Shown: piece by piece, positions 50,814-57,370 of the stretch | Position numbering within the stretch: the first letter of the stretch is position 1 | How the letters are laid out: every line of letters starts with the position of its first letter | Assembly (NCBI RefSeq): GCF_946221935.1 | Contig: NZ_CAMIGN010000016.1 | Coordinates: 1 to 57,370 of the forward strand | Length of the DNA stretch: 57,370 bases | Reading direction: 5' to 3' | Origin: an uncultured Corynebacterium sp. | GTDB lineage: Bacteria; Actinomycetota; Actinomycetes; Mycobacteriales; Mycobacteriaceae | The notes under the pieces: model-generated | Told to the model about the DNA's origin: nothing | Database searches by the model: none | What the model saw: the letters and a program-made list of their open reading frames with translations, nothing else | Program-made: the position numbers and the translations under genes

Positions 50814-52316
50814 ATGAATTCCACCAATCCGTCCTCTGCCGACCGCGCCCCGGCAGACGCGCCCGGCGCGACCACTGGCAAAACTGGCACTGCCGTCTCG
50901 CCCGACCCGATAGATTCCCGCCCTGGCGGAATCAGCCTGCTGATGACTGTGCTCATCACCGCGGCAATCGCTTTCCAGCTCAATGCTTCCATGCTCTCCC
51001 CGGTGCTAGCGACTATGGCCCGCGAGCTAAATACAGATGAAGCCGCCACCGGCCTCACCCAAACCGCGTTCTTCACCGGCGGCGCGATGTGTGGCCTATT
51101 CCTACCGCGCCTGTCGGATATCGTCGGTCGCCGCAAAATCCTCGTCATCATGCTCGGCGTAATGTCCCTCGGCGGACTCATCGCCGCGCTGGCACCCAAT
51201 ATCGGCGTGCTGATGGTTGCCCGTGCCATGCAGGGCATCGCCGGCCCGACAATTCCCATGACCCTCATCATCTTGCGCAGCCAGGTGAAGGAAGAGGTGC
51301 GCCTCGGCACCCTCATGGGTCTGCTGGCAGCCATCAACGGTGGCGTAGCGGGCATCGACGTTATCCTCGCCGGCTGGCTGGCAGAAAACTACGGCTTCCG
51401 CTCTGTATTCTGGCTCATCGCCATTATTGGCATCATCGCCACCGTCGTTGTCGCATTCGGTGCACCGGAATCTAAGCCTTCGGACAATGTGAAAATGGAC
51501 TGGGCTGGCGCTGCGCTGCTAGTGATTTCGGTGCTGTGCATCACGCTGGGCGTCAACGAGGCCGGCAAGGCCGGGGAGGCAAACTGGCTGTACGTCATTG
51601 CCATGCTGATCATCGGCCCCGCGGTATTCCTGGGCTTCTGGAAATACGAAGGCCGCCACTCGCAGCCGTTGGTCGCCCCGAAGTACCTGGCCCGCCGCCA
51701 CACATGGGCGCTGCTGGCCACTACCGTGCTGACCATGACCGGCGTGTTCGCCGCAGTCAACGGTGTGGCAATCTCCTTGGCACAGAACCCAGATGCAGGT
51801 TTCGGCCTGGAGGCCGACAAGGCCTCGCTGTGGCTGCTGACCCCCTACGCCCTCGTCGGCTGGGCAGTAGGCCCCTTCGCAGGCCGATGGGCGCCAAGGG
51901 TGGGCTATGGACGGCTGATCATCATCGCCAACATCGCCAGCGCGGTGCTGATGCTGGGGCTCGCATTCGTCGGCGTAAAGTCTCTGGCAGTTCTGGTTAT
52001 CATCGTCGTCCTGCTGGGCATCACCTACGCGGGTGTCGGCAACATTGTCATCAACAACCTCGGTGTCGTGAACTCACCGAAGGATAACGAGGGCTTCCTG
52101 CCCGGCATGAACTCCGCGGGCTTCAACCTCGGCGCGGGCGTATCCTTCGCCATCCTGCCGGTTTTCCAGGTCGCCGGCTCTCCCCAAGGCTCGGACTCCG
52201 TAGCGGGCTACACCACGGCGTTTATCGCCGCCGCGGTCATCTTGGGCATCGCTGCGGCTGTAGCATCGCTCATCCCCAAGCAGACTGTCGCGGAGCTCGA
52301 CCGCGCCATCGTCTAA
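50814..52316 (+). CDS. MFS transporter
   Basis: 500 residues from the ATG at 50814 (after a GGGGG site); the in-frame ATG at 50763 would add 17 residues. About 14 hydrophobic helices. MFS loop motif A is present as GLFLPRLSDIVGRRKILV near residue 95, and RAMQGIAGPTIPMTLIIL near 141. The N-terminal 40 residues are disordered (Ser/Ala/Thr-rich). Substrate unknown. C. glutamicum UriT, the uridine importer, is also an MFS permease, but nothing here ties this gene to it. Confidence 0.82.
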   Translation: MNSTNPSSADRAPADAPGATTGKTGTAVSPDPIDSRPGGISLLMTVLITAAIAFQLNASMLSPVLATMARELNTDEAATGLTQTAFFTGGAMCGLFLPRLSDIVGRRKILVIMLGVMSLGGLIAALAPNIGVLMVARAMQGIAGPTIPMTLIILRSQVKEEVRLGTLMGLLAAINGGVAGIDVILAGWLAENYGFRSVFWLIAIIGIIATVVVAFGAPESKPSDNVKMDWAGAALLVISVLCITLGVNEAGKAGEANWLYVIAMLIIGPAVFLGFWKYEGRHSQPLVAPKYLARRHTWALLATTVLTMTGVFAAVNGVAISLAQNPDAGFGLEADKASLWLLTPYALVGWAVGPFAGRWAPRVGYGRLIIIANIASAVLMLGLAFVGVKSLAVLVIIVVLLGITYAGVGNIVINNLGVVNSPKDNEGFLPGMNSAGFNLGAGVSFAILPVFQVAGSPQGSDSVAGYTTAFIAAAVILGIAAAVASLIPKQTVAELDRAIV

Positions 52317-52421
52317 ACCACACGCCCATCTAGCTGGCACACTCCGCCCCTATCCGGCGCCTGCAACGTTTCTCGACGTTTGCGGTTCGCGGGAATAGGG
52401 GCGTCAATAATATAGAGACAC

Positions 52422-53435
52422 ATGGCAGAAAAACTTCCGCTGTGGCAGCGCATCATCAATTACCGGCCGGACTTCCTCATTGTCCTGATCGTCATCGCGG
52501 TCATGGCGGCGGTTATTGTGCCCGTGCGCGGCGAGGCCGCGGATGTCGCAAGTGTCTTGACGAAGATTGCCATCGCCTTCCTATTCTTTCTCTATGGCGC
52601 ACGGCTTTCCCCACAAGAAGCGCTCAAGGGTCTGCTGCATTGGCGACTGCACCTGCTGATCATGGCGTTCACTTTCGTGGTCTTCCCACTCATCGGTGTA
52701 GCTATGATGCCACTTAAGGGGATCGTCGGAAATGAGCTCTACCTGGGGATTCTCTTCTGTACCCTGGTGCCGTCGACGGTGCAGTCCTCAGTCGCATTCA
52801 CCAGCATCGCGCGAGGCCACGTCGCCGCCTCAATCGTCGCGGCGAGCGTCTCTAGCCTGCTAGGTGTTCTATTCACACCGCTGCTGGTGCTGTTCCTGAT
52901 GTCTTCTTCGGAAGGTTTTCATATTGACGCCAGCACTTTCCTGGACATCGGCGTGCAACTGCTGCTGCCTTTTGCCATTGGCCAGCTCTTGCGCAGGTGG
53001 GTGTACAAGTTTGCGGCGTCAAAGGCGACGAAAAAGGTGGATCAGATTTCCATCGGCCTGGTGGTGTACGTCAGCTTCTCGGAGGGTATTGCCTCCGGCG
53101 TGTGGGGCTCCGTCAGCTGGCTTACCATCGTTGGCTTGGTGGTGGGCTCCATCGCGCTGGTCCACGTGATGCTCGGGATTACCAGCTTCACCTCCCGAAA
53201 GTTGGGCTTCGACTATGCAGACCAGGTAGCTATTCAGTTCGCTGGCACCAAGAAGTCCCTGGCCTCCGGGCTACCGATGGCGGCAGTGATGTTCGGGGGA
53301 GCAAGCCTTGGCATGATGATCCTGCCGCTGATGATCTTCCACCAGGTGCAGCTTGTGATCTGCTCCATGCGCGCCAGTTCCTATGCCACGCGCTTCCCAG
53401 AGGGAGGACAGACCGTCGGCGCGCACACCTGGTAA
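52422..53435 (+). CDS. BASS/SBF-like bile acid:sodium symporter family protein
   Basis: 337 residues with about nine or ten hydrophobic helices. The SBF-like pattern includes LFFLYGARLSPQEALKGLLHWRLHL near 50, CTLVPSTVQSSVAFTSIARGHVAASIVAAS near 115, and AIQFAGTKKSLASGLPMAAVMF near 270, the substrate- and Na-binding core of the family. Bacterial members carry small organic acids or arsenite; the substrate is not known. Start ATG 52422; a TGACGCC heptamer copy in minus orientation (52400-52406) lies 15 bp upstream. Confidence 0.85.
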   Translation: MAEKLPLWQRIINYRPDFLIVLIVIAVMAAVIVPVRGEAADVASVLTKIAIAFLFFLYGARLSPQEALKGLLHWRLHLLIMAFTFVVFPLIGVAMMPLKGIVGNELYLGILFCTLVPSTVQSSVAFTSIARGHVAASIVAASVSSLLGVLFTPLLVLFLMSSSEGFHIDASTFLDIGVQLLLPFAIGQLLRRWVYKFAASKATKKVDQISIGLVVYVSFSEGIASGVWGSVSWLTIVGLVVGSIALVHVMLGITSFTSRKLGFDYADQVAIQFAGTKKSLASGLPMAAVMFGGASLGMMILPLMIFHQVQLVICSMRASSYATRFPEGGQTVGAHTW

Positions 53436-53457
53436 AGCGGAGAACTTCACGGCATAG

Positions 53458-54018
53458 CTATTCCGGCTTCTGCAGCCGCTTTACATATCCCATGCGCGGA
53501 CGGAACCCGGCAGGGTGCTTCATCTGCGCCACCGCATCGGCCACAACCAGGCGGAAGCGCGGCTGCATCGGAGGCATTTGCGAGATCGAATACCAGCCAA
53601 CCTGGGTGGACTCGTCGTCGCCAACCACTGGTTCGTCGTTGAACTCGCCGGTCTCGGGGTCGGGGATGACCGTGCAGCGCACGGTGGTATCCACATAACT
53701 CGTCACATCCCCGTTCGGATACTCGATCGGCCCAACTTGCCCCACGCCCAGCAACGCATCGACCTGCACATTTAGACCGGTTTCCTCCCGCACCTCGCGG
53801 ATCGCCGCAAGATGGGGCTCTTCACGCGGATCAACAATGCCAGTCACGGGCGTCCACTGCCCGTCGTCGGCGCGCTTGACCAGCAGCACCTCTGGCACAG
53901 CCCATATTGGTGCATCCTCCGGGACGTCACGGATGACAATGGCCGTCACACCCGGCAGCCACAGCTCATCGTGGCCGATTTTCTTGCGCAGTTCGACGAT
54001 AAATTCTGGGGTCGGCAT
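53458..54018 (-). CDS. NUDIX hydrolase
   Basis: 186 residues. The Nudix box GIVDPREEPHLAAIREVREETGL lies near residues 76-98 (G-x5-E-x7-REVxEExGL), giving the metal-binding helix. The flanking strands VTAIVIRDVPED and EVLLVKRADDGQWTPVTG are typical. It hydrolyses a nucleoside diphosphate-linked compound, not identified. Last gene of the minus-strand cluster pcnA-yqgE-azlC-azlD, 48 bp after azlD. Confidence 0.9.
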   Translation of the reverse strand: MPTPEFIVELRKKIGHDELWLPGVTAIVIRDVPEDAPIWAVPEVLLVKRADDGQWTPVTGIVDPREEPHLAAIREVREETGLNVQVDALLGVGQVGPIEYPNGDVTSYVDTTVRCTVIPDPETGEFNDEPVVGDDESTQVGWYSISQMPPMQPRFRLVVADAVAQMKHPAGFRPRMGYVKRLQKPE

Positions 54019-54066
54019 GGGCGCTATTCTACGGTGCTGGGGCGGCAGGCGACGGGGAAGGGGACG

Positions 54067-54444
54067 TCAAAAAACAAGGTTAACCAGGACTAGATACAGC
54101 ACCGTGCCTAAAAGAATCGACAAGGTTGTCGAACGGCGCCAGAGATGCAAGGCGACGGTGAAAACCAGGGCGATGCCGACCGCCGTCAGTCCGCCCGGCG
54201 CGCTGGCCTGGCCGGAGACGGTGTAGATGACGAGGAGAGTCATCACGCCGACGGGCATTGCCAGGCCAAGCCATGTGACGAGGTCAGACTCGCGGAAGAA
54301 ACGGAGGGCGGCGAAAGGCAGACCGCGCAGGGCAAGGGTCACCAGGAAGATTGCGCCGAGGATCGCCAGGGTGGGTCCCAGTTGCACCCCTTCGGGCAGT
54401 CCAGCGGCGGCTAACAATTGCACAGTAGGCACGGGCTCAGCCAT
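54067..54444 (-). CDS. azlD: AzlD/BrnE branched-chain amino acid export subunit
   Basis: 125 residues, four hydrophobic helices with LALRGLPFAALRFFRESDLVTWLGLAMPVGVMTLLVIY, the AzlD family core. It forms the small subunit of the AzlCD/BrnFE exporter of Leu, Ile, Val and Met. Its ATG directly follows the azlC stop (TAGATG). No Lrp gene, which lies next to brnFE in C. glutamicum, is nearby. Confidence 0.88.
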   Translation of the reverse strand: MAEPVPTVQLLAAAGLPEGVQLGPTLAILGAIFLVTLALRGLPFAALRFFRESDLVTWLGLAMPVGVMTLLVIYTVSGQASAPGGLTAVGIALVFTVALHLWRRSTTLSILLGTVLYLVLVNLVF

Positions 54445-55212
54445 CTACTCGACCTCCCGGGACAGGACGTTATCCGCGCCGACCTTCAGCCGCAAAGCGC
54501 GATCCAAGGGCGGGCACACGAAACGCACGATGAGGCTGAGGAAGTACAGGCTCATGCCAATCACCAGCATGTTGTCAGGTGAGATCAGCAGGCCCACGGC
54601 GCCACACAATACGGCCACAATCGGCAGGGAGAGATCCTTGAAGCTCACGAAAGCTTCAATCACCAAGACCGTGAACAGGGCGATCAGCGCAAATTCCATG
54701 CCCTGGATCTCGAAGGGAAGGGCGCTTCCGAACAAGGCTCCAACCAGGCCACCGCCGATCCAGCCGACCTGCAGCAGACTCTGCACTGCCAGCACGCGAG
54801 CCGTCGACCACCGCGCATCGCGCCGGGCTGCGAGGATCGCATACGTCTCGTCCGTCAGTGCATAGATGCCATATGCCTTAGCCAACCACCCACGCACATG
54901 GGCTATGGGGTAGTTCAGGGCGTAGAAGGCATGGCGAAAGTTCACCAAAAATCCGTATAACGCTGCGCTCAGCGGACCCACACCGCCCGTGACCAGTGAG
55001 ACAGCCAAGAACTCCATCGAGCCCGCGTAGATGACGAATGAGAAAATCGGCGTCCACCACCATGCAAAGCCGACCTGCGTAATCAGCAGGCCAAAGGCCA
55101 GACCCAGCGGCACCATGCCCAGGGCGACAGGCCAGGCGTCGGCGATCCCGGCGCGCCAGTCGCGGTGCGGGTTGCGGCGGTGCACGCTACGGTGCGAGTT
55201 GTCTGCGCTCAT
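54445..55212 (-). CDS. azlC: AzlC/BrnF branched-chain amino acid export subunit
   Basis: 255 residues. AzlC signatures: GIADAWPVALGMVPLGLAFGLLI at residues 21-43, FSFVIYAGSMEFLAVSLV near 58, and NFRHAFYALNYPI near 90. Seven or so helices. The large subunit of the exporter with AzlD. Its ATG directly follows the yqgE stop (TAAATG), so both are coupled to the upstream gene. Confidence 0.9.
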   Translation of the reverse strand: MSADNSHRSVHRRNPHRDWRAGIADAWPVALGMVPLGLAFGLLITQVGFAWWWTPIFSFVIYAGSMEFLAVSLVTGGVGPLSAALYGFLVNFRHAFYALNYPIAHVRGWLAKAYGIYALTDETYAILAARRDARWSTARVLAVQSLLQVGWIGGGLVGALFGSALPFEIQGMEFALIALFTVLVIEAFVSFKDLSLPIVAVLCGAVGLLISPDNMLVIGMSLYFLSLIVRFVCPPLDRALRLKVGADNVLSREVE

Positions 55213-55977
55213 TTAATTACGCTCTGGGTGGCTCGCCCATGTCACGAACAGGTTGTCGGGGAAGGGGCGCTGCTTCATCAATTGACGCCACGTCTCCGCA
55301 GGTCTTTCCGTGAAAACATCCTCGGCGGTTGCGGCCTGCACACCAACGAGCCCGGCATCCACCCAATTACGCAAGTCCTGCATATCCAGCTGCACATAGC
55401 TATGGAAGAGCCTTAAGCCCCGCAGCATGGAGGGGTCCACGTGGCCAACGACCTCCGCGACTTGTTCATCCACGCTCGGCGCTTCTTCGGCAGTGCTGAC
55501 CAGCAGAAATTGGCCGCGCTTTCCGAAACGCGTGGGGGCGGAGGCGGTGGTGGCGTCAAGTTCCAAACGATCCACATCAAGCAGGCCAACCGCGAGCACA
55601 ACAGGTTCGTTGTTGCCGCCAATGAAGAAAACCTTTGGCTTGGTGAGCTTGTCCACGAGAGCGGGGAGGTGATTGGCGGCGGCTTCGCTACTCATGAGGC
55701 CCAACTGGACTGCCACGATGGTGCCGCCAGCATCTTCAGCATCGCCCTGGACCTCCAACACCAGCAGTGCATCCGCGCCGGGCAATCCCGGTTCGGCCAG
55801 CACCCCCGGCGCATTACCGAAGACGGACATGTATTTCTGCAGGTCCTCAGCGGTTGCGTCGATAGATTCGACGTATCCTGCGGGATCCACGACGGTGGCC
55901 GGGGATTGGAAGATAACGTCCCCAGGTTGCACGTCGAACGGCAGGTTGGCGTTCAGTTCTTGCTGGTCAGCGTTCAC
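55213..55977 (-). CDS. YqgE/AlgH-family protein
   Basis: 254 residues from the GTG at 55977 (AAAGG lies 12-16 nt upstream). Similar to M. tuberculosis Rv0038 (UPF0301): FDVQPGDVIFQSPATVV at the start, KVFFIGGNNEPVVLAVGLL near 114, and RLFHSYVQLDMQDLRNWVDAGLVGVQAATAEDVFTERPAETWRQLMKQRP near 186. Function unknown. The usual LNRP segment is not clear here; the sequence is diverged. It lies 53 bp downstream of pcnA, behind in-frame stop repeats, and is coupled to azlC. Confidence 0.75.
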   Translation of the reverse strand: MNADQQELNANLPFDVQPGDVIFQSPATVVDPAGYVESIDATAEDLQKYMSVFGNAPGVLAEPGLPGADALLVLEVQGDAEDAGGTIVAVQLGLMSSEAAANHLPALVDKLTKPKVFFIGGNNEPVVLAVGLLDVDRLELDATTASAPTRFGKRGQFLLVSTAEEAPSVDEQVAEVVGHVDPSMLRGLRLFHSYVQLDMQDLRNWVDAGLVGVQAATAEDVFTERPAETWRQLMKQRPFPDNLFVTWASHPERN

Positions 55978-56000
55978 GTCTGCGATCTGCCTTTCTGGGC

Positions 56001-56045
56001 TTAGTCATTCTGCGCTCAGTCATTGTGCGCTCAGTCATTCTGGGC
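56001..56045. repeat. 15-bp tandem repeat x3 with in-frame stops after pcnA
   Basis: On the minus strand the unit is (C)AGAATGACTGAGCG, repeated three times with few changes. Period 15 keeps the frame, so the pcnA stop TGA is followed by another TGA and a TAA in frame, each after Asn-Asp codons. Confidence 0.9.
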
Positions 56046-57343
56046 AGCCCACCATTCCTGCAGTGCGGCGACGGCGTCGTCATGATCCATCGGCCCGCGA
56101 TCCAACCGCAGCTCCTTCAGGTACGCCCACGCCTTGCCCACATCAGGGCCGGGTTTGAGGTTCAGGATCTGCATGATCTCGTTGCCGTCCAAGTCGGGGC
56201 GGACGGCGGCGAGGTCCTCTTGTTCCTGCAGCTGTTCAATGCGCTTTTCCAAGTTATCGTAGGTGCGCTGCAGCCTCTGGGCTTTCCGCTGGTTTCGGGT
56301 TGTACAGTCCGCACGGACCAGCAAGTGCAGCAGCGGCAGCAGTTCGCCTGCGTCGTTGACGTACCGGCGCACCGCCGAGTCAGTCCAGGTGGATTCGTTG
56401 TTATCCTTTTCGCCCGCGCCGCGTGGGGCGTCCTGGTTTTGGCCTTTACCCTGGTTATCGGCGTAACCGTGGAAACGCATGTGCAGGAACACCAGCTGTC
56501 CAATGTCTTGGACATGCTGCTTGGAGTACTTGAGCTTCCGCAGGCGACGCCGGGTGATGCGCGCTCCAACGACCTCGTGTTGGTGGAAGGTCACCGCCCC
56601 GGATTCGGTAAAAGCCCTGGTATCCGGCTTGCCAATATCATGCAGCAATGCCGCCATGCGCAGTTCCAACGAAGGCTCCAGGCCTCGTTCCGCCTCCAGA
56701 TTCACGGCGTTGCGCAGCACCTTTAGCGAATGCCAGTAGACGTCCTTGTGCTGGCGGTGCTCGTCCTGCGTGAGCTTCAACGCAGGCAGTTCCGGTAGCA
56801 CGTGGTCAGCCAGCCCAGTCTCGACCATGAGATCCAGGCCCACCCACGGCGCAGCCCCGAGCATCAGCTTGTTCAGTTCCACAGCCACACGCTCGACGGT
56901 GATGCGGTTTATCTGCTCGCTCATCGCCGTCATCGCTTGCTGTACTCGTTTGGTGACGCCAAACTCCAGCTGCGAGACGAACCGGCATGCGCGGAGCATA
57001 CGCAGTGGGTCGTCGTTGAAACTGATCTCTGGGCTGTCCGGGGTGTCTAGCACTCCGGCCTGCAGGTCTTCGAGTCCGTTCAGGGGGTCGCGGAGCTGGT
57101 GGTTGCCGTCGGGGGAAAGCTCCAGTGCGATGGCGTTGGCACGGAAGTCCCGGCGGATGAGGTCTCCGTCGAGGCTGTCGCCGAAGGATACTTCGGGGTT
57201 GCGGGACTGGCCGTCATACTGGTCGGCGCGGAAGGTGGTGATCTCTAGGATCTGACCCTTGACCAGTGCAGATACCGTGCCGTATTCAATACCCGTGTCC
57301 CATACGGTTTCTGCCCGCGGCGTGACGATATCGACGATTGCCT
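56031..57343 (-). CDS. pcnA: CCA tRNA nucleotidyltransferase / poly(A)polymerase family, truncated at contig end
   Basis: The frame is open from the right edge, about 437 codons. Visible parts: VDIVTPRAETVWD and NPEVSFGDSLDGDLIRRDFRANAIAL (class II nucleotidyltransferase RRDF-N motif), then PLRMLRACRFVSQLEFGV, and the HD domain RMAALLHDIGKPDT. The C-terminal helix bundle ends WWAAQND. The N-terminal GGSVRD and DxD catalytic motifs lie in the missing part. It adds CCA to tRNA 3' ends, needed because tRNA-Ser above lacks an encoded CCA. A stop in frame at 57342-57344 is made only by adapter fusion. Counterpart of Rv3907c. Confidence 0.93.
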
Positions 57344-57370
57344 AGATCGGAAGAGCACACGTCTGAACTA
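57344..57370. other. Sequencing adapter at contig end
   Basis: The last 27 bases begin with AGATCGGAAGAGC and continue with the Illumina TruSeq read-1 adapter for 26 identical positions; only the last base (A) differs. This is not organism DNA. Genomic sequence stops at or before 57343. Confidence 0.97.

Noticed and set aside
2286..56960. TGACGCC as a strand-polar FtsK-orienting (KOPS-like) signal
   Set aside because: The copies split about 18 to 28 between strands, too even for a polar signal in a window on one side of the origin.
57053..57053. GTG at 57053 as the start of pcnA
   Set aside because: The frame with conserved nucleotidyltransferase motifs continues upstream to the contig edge.

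Overview
This window is from a member of the Mycobacteriales, almost certainly a Corynebacterium. The G+C content is high (about 60% by eye). It carries the arabinogalactan and DPA pathway (wzm/wzt, glfT1, gtrA, dprE1, dprE2), inositol-phosphate synthase, a DUF5318-ponA-GT87-rpsF-ssb-rplI-dnaB block and a nucleotidyltransferase of the pcnA type. The gene set matches what lies on both sides of oriC in M. tuberculosis (Rv3777-Rv3791 and Rv0038-Rv0058), so this is an origin-proximal segment in which the two flanks are interleaved. Both ends are assembly edges. The left end cuts a secreted surface protein. The right end cuts pcnA and finishes in 26 bases identical to an Illumina adapter.

Layout. 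1-2.8 kb: truncated surface protein (-), a long non-coding leader with a 22-bp palindrome, tRNA-Ser(TGA). 2.9-6.3 kb: quinone oxidoreductase (+) facing an EamA transporter and a class-V aminotransferase-like protein (-). 6.4-19.8 kb: cell-wall galactan/arabinan genes (wzm, wzt, fadD, glfT1, two gtrA-type genes, dprE1, dprE2), interrupted by an AbiEi-like/DUF559 nuclease-like gene and by a divergent pair of poorly known genes. 19.9-27.6 kb: drug-efflux MFS, PspA, a DUF6114/DUF6230 pair, thioredoxin, a DUF4442 protein, a fluoride-channel pair, YceI and MarR. 27.6-38.5 kb: replication, ribosomal and cell-wall block on the minus strand, interrupted by an EthA-like monooxygenase. 38.6-45.6 kb: ino1, MarR, a universal stress protein, leuS and an SdpI-like protein with a Cys-rich tail. 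46-48 kb: ribokinase and nucleoside hydrolase. 48-54 kb: phosphate transporter pit and small partners, an MFS and a BASS-type transporter. 53.4-57.3 kb: NUDIX, azlD, azlC, yqgE and pcnA, closely packed on the minus strand.

The most unusual signal is non-coding. Four intergenic elements (A 8465-8624, B 14615-14802, C 31451-31641, D 45756-45870) share one geometry. An outer arm starting with a TGTC motif lies 54 bp (43 in D) from a GCAGGTCA core, and an inverted matching arm lies exactly 62 bp beyond the core in all four. In A, B and C a second inverted arm follows after another 31 or 62 bp. The arm sequences differ between A, B/C and D but match within each element, so the arms appear to co-vary. 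The spacings are close to whole DNA turns. Each element sits next to degenerate tandem repeats that begin at a neighbouring stop codon, and similar stop-codon repeats occur at several other gene ends. A heptamer, TGACGCC, also recurs about 46 times, roughly once per gene.
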